From: Spirochaetia bacterium
GTDB lineage: Bacteria; Spirochaetota; UBA12135
Direction of reading: 5' to 3'
DNA: 6,604 nt
Assembly: GCA_003497555.1 (NCBI GenBank)
Contig: DNNS01000047.1
Span: 1 to 6,604 of the forward strand
In this document: positions 4,348 through 6,604 of the stretch, piece by piece
How positions within the stretch are numbered: the first letter of the stretch is position 1
Layout: the number at the start of each line of letters is the position of its first letter
Notes under the pieces: model-generated
What the model was told of the DNA's origin: nothing
Databases searched by the model: none
What the model saw: only the letters and a program-made list of their open reading frames with translations
Position numbers and translations under genes: made by a program

Positions 4348-6604
4348 TTATGTAGTTCCTGTTTTTTCGATTTCATTTGTTCTCATATAGGGACAACTTA
4401 AAAGACAAGGTTGCGCAACAACAGGTCTGTGTTTTCCGATAGGATGAAGCTTTTTAAGAGCAGAGCTCAGGTTCTCGGCTGTGATCTCCTTATCCGGATA
4501 TATATCAGTTTCGGAGCCGACATATTTAAAGCCGCTATCTTTCACAAGTGCATACCGTTGGGACCAGTCGCATTTTTGTTGATCAAGATCAAAAAAGGAA
4601 TATGAATTTTCTTCAAGATTGAAACTGATACGCTGGGAATTGAATGCAGCAACCGGGCAGGCTTTAATGCATTTTTCTCCGCAGGTTTCGCATAAATCAA
4701 AGAGCCGGGGGTTGACAAGTTGGTCTTCTTCAAGTACTGCGTCTGTAACAATTGCAATAAAACGCTGTTTTAATCCGAAATCCCTGGTTGCTATATGCCC
4801 ATTAACCGTTAGTACACCCAGCCCTGCAGCCAGAGCAGCGAATCGATTTGAGCGTAGATCCGGCTGCAGGCCATGGGGAGTTGCCATATATGAAGCTGTA
4901 TTTAACATATCAGATACTATTTGCCCCCTGTAGCCATAATATTCCAGCTTTTTAAGAACTTGTAATGCGAATATATGGCAAAGCCGCGAGGTTTCATAGG
5001 CTTCAAAAGCAAAGGGGCCTGCAGCTTCAGCAGGAGGCAAGCCGGTACGTTCAATTGTTTTTTTATGGAACCTGAGGCCCAATACAATAACCGATCTTGC
5101 TCCTGCAAGATAATCATCAGTTTTTTTTACATTTTGCAATTCTTCTGAAATTTCAGGATCCCAGGCAGCATGCAGTATGGCCTTGTCCAGGGCAATAATT
5201 CTTTTTTTATCAGTAAACCAGGGCGCGATTTTATCCGCAATGGAATTAATTCTTTGGGCGCTGCTGATTCCAATCATGTCAAAGCCGATTGCTTGTGCAT
5301 AATTTTTTATTTCACTGGTAAGAAAAGTTATCTTCGATTGTTTATTTACTTCTTCCAAAACAGGTTTGGAAATATGATCTGGAATTTTTTTTCTGGTTAT
5401 AACCGTATTCAGCAGCAGAACGGAATTTTCCGACACCCCGGCAGGAAAAATATTTTTAGTTACACTATCGATGATTTGGCCGTAGACTGTGCCGTCGGTT
5501 TCTCTTGTCATTATGCTTCTAAAACCAAGTTTTTCAATATCCCTGCAAAGATCATAACATACAGAATGAATCTTTAACTTAATACAGTCAGCAAGAATGC
5601 TTTTTTTCTGCGTATCAAGTTTTTTAATATCATTAATTATATAGCCGACCGTTATAGCTGATACGGCATTAGGTAAAGCTTCATCCGGATTAATTCCTTT
5701 TTCTTCAAGCTCGTTTCGCGATGTAACCGCAACCAGTTCTATTCCCTTGTCATAAAGCCCGGCAATAAGGCTATCACAAACCGCTCGGGGTTCAATCTCT
5801 TCATTATAGGTAATATGGTACTTTCGGACAGGGGATCGGGAATAGCTTTTGTCAAAAGAACGCAGGTTTTTTGGCAGACAGAACTTTAGACATTGACCAG
5901 CTTCCGGCCCGCGCCTTCCATATTTTTTTACATATTCAATAATAACTTCTTCATTTACTTTATCAGGTAATTCAATGTCAAGATCAAGGTCAAAATGTTC
6001 GCCCCAGGCACAGCGCCAGAGATTTTTTTTGGGAAATGTATATTCGTAATCTTCAATTTTTAACACACATTCTCCGTCAATTTCTTTGGAAAGCGCTTGT
6101 GATGGGCAATTTTTTTTACAGAGCATGCAGGAGTCGCAGTTCGTACCAGGCTTAACAAGGGGTGTGGGCTCGCATTCTGCATCCGTTATTATAGTAACAA
6201 AACGGTTATGCGCGCCGTACTCCCGGGTTAAAGCAAGACCGCTATATCCCATATCTGCAAGACCAGCTACAACAGGCATGTAGATGTTGCTTATATCCGG
6301 TGCAAAAATCACATTTAGTTTCTTATATTCCTTATAGCGCCATATATGACTTGCGCTGATAGGAACAGCATTAAAGCCTTTTTTTTCGATAAAGGTTGCA
6401 AGTCTGTATGAAAGCTCATCAAGTCTTGTACTCATAATGCCGCCCACGGTGTAGGAGCCCATATCCTGCGGATGGGTGTCCCCTCCGCGCTCAACACAGG
6501 CATCAGGATAATGAAGACCCATTACAATGATACCTTTTGCCTCAGGAAAAATTCCTTGCGGACTCATCATTATGGGCGCATGTTTGCATCTTTCAATATT
6601 ACCA
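4348..6604 (-). CDS. Fused multi-module QueG/reductive-dehalogenase-like [4Fe-4S] protein (5' end outside window)
   Basis: The frame is open to the window edge. The ATG at 6570 is internal, because 11 upstream residues (GNIERCKHAPI) continue the homology to the single-module paralogues. Alignment implies about 21 residues plus the start codon are missing, so the full protein is about 770 residues, twice the usual size. Numbering from the 6570 Met, module 1 (to about 240) has AGLADMG (102-108), TDA (129-131), CxxCxxCxxxCP (C145-C155), C187 and C227xxxC231. Residues 260-405 look like a degenerate N-terminal domain with no ferredoxin part. Module 3 (about 412-740) has GFDMIGIS (429-436), ARSVIVLGLR (491-500), AGLG (582-585), TDA (609-611), C627xxCxxxCxxxCP (one residue longer than usual), C667 and C722xxxC726. 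It has no membrane segments and is presumably cytosolic, acting as an intramolecular pair of iron-sulfur reductase units, possibly corrinoid-dependent; the substrate is unknown. The AraC-type gene follows 46 bases downstream. Confidence 0.87.
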   Translation of the reverse strand, partial: GNIERCKHAPIMMSPQGIFPEAKGIIVMGLHYPDACVERGGDTHPQDMGSYTVGGIMSTRLDELSYRLATFIEKKGFNAVPISASHIWRYKEYKKLNVIFAPDISNIYMPVVAGLADMGYSGLALTREYGAHNRFVTIITDAECEPTPLVKPGTNCDSCMLCKKNCPSQALSKEIDGECVLKIEDYEYTFPKKNLWRCAWGEHFDLDLDIELPDKVNEEVIIEYVKKYGRRGPEAGQCLKFCLPKNLRSFDKSYSRSPVRKYHITYNEEIEPRAVCDSLIAGLYDKGIELVAVTSRNELEEKGINPDEALPNAVSAITVGYIINDIKKLDTQKKSILADCIKLKIHSVCYDLCRDIEKLGFRSIMTRETDGTVYGQIIDSVTKNIFPAGVSENSVLLLNTVITRKKIPDHISKPVLEEVNKQSKITFLTSEIKNYAQAIGFDMIGISSAQRINSIADKIAPWFTDKKRIIALDKAILHAAWDPEISEELQNVKKTDDYLAGARSVIVLGLRFHKKTIERTGLPPAEAAGPFAFEAYETSRLCHIFALQVLKKLEYYGYRGQIVSDMLNTASYMATPHGLQPDLRSNRFAALAAGLGVLTVNGHIATRDFGLKQRFIAIVTDAVLEEDQLVNPRLFDLCETCGEKCIKACPVAAFNSQRISFNLEENSYSFFDLDQQKCDWSQRYALVKDSGFKYVGSETDIYPDKEITAENLSSALKKLHPIGKHRPVVAQPCLLSCPYMRTNEIEKTGTT

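Noticed and set aside
4411..6283. Several open frames of 60-135 codons on the plus strand and in other minus frames within the fusion gene
   Set aside because: They lie inside a well-supported coding region with conserved cysteine motifs, and their translations show no family features.
1140..6604. Respiratory reductive dehalogenase operon
   Set aside because: No twin-arginine signal at either visible N-terminus, no small membrane-anchor gene in the window, and the proteins look cytosolic. Core motifs are shared but the context is not.
1..6604. CRISPR arrays, tRNA or rRNA genes, transposase genes, integron-type sites
   Set aside because: No regularly spaced direct repeats, no tRNA-like T-loop or acceptor pairing, and no transposase-like protein were seen.

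Overview
The window is an AT-rich bacterial segment in which all five genes lie on the minus strand. Reading in the direction of transcription (right to left), they are: a very large iron-sulfur protein whose 5' end lies beyond the window; an AraC-type regulator; two single-module iron-sulfur paralogues of 345 and 327 residues; and a small exported protein of unknown function. Gaps between genes are 46, 107, 154 and 99 bases. None holds a convincing minus-strand terminator, so some co-transcription is likely, although several leaders carry possible promoters of their own.

The three iron-sulfur proteins belong to the broad COG1600-type superfamily that includes epoxyqueuosine reductase (QueG) and the catalytic part of reductive dehalogenases, both cobalamin-dependent. 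Each module has an N-terminal alpha/beta domain, a glycine-rich AGLGxxG-type segment, a segment ending in TDA, and a ferredoxin-like domain. They are not ordinary QueG. The catalytic Asp position of QueG is not occupied by Asp, the QueG C-terminal domain is absent, and the second cluster motif has lost one cysteine. They also lack a Tat signal and show no membrane-anchor partner, so respiratory dehalogenases are unlikely. The best description is a locally expanded family of soluble, possibly corrinoid-dependent [4Fe-4S] reductases of unknown substrate, next to a regulator that may control them. The large protein appears to be a fusion of complete module, degenerate module and complete module.

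Region by region: 1-212 has no convincing gene. Its first 120 bases are about 49% GC and full of inverted repeats, while the rest is AT-rich. 213-1040 encodes the exported protein. 1140-2123 and 2278-3315 encode the paralogous pair. 3423-4301 encodes the AraC-type regulator, which is strikingly AT-rich (about 20-25% GC in sampled lines, against about 33-48% in sampled lines of the 327-residue paralogue and the fusion gene). 4348 to the window end encodes the fusion protein.

The organism cannot be assigned from this window. Canonical GGAGG ribosome binding sites, low GC and several oxygen-sensitive-type iron-sulfur proteins suggest an anaerobic bacterium. Clostridia or a Lentisphaerota-like lineage are guesses only.
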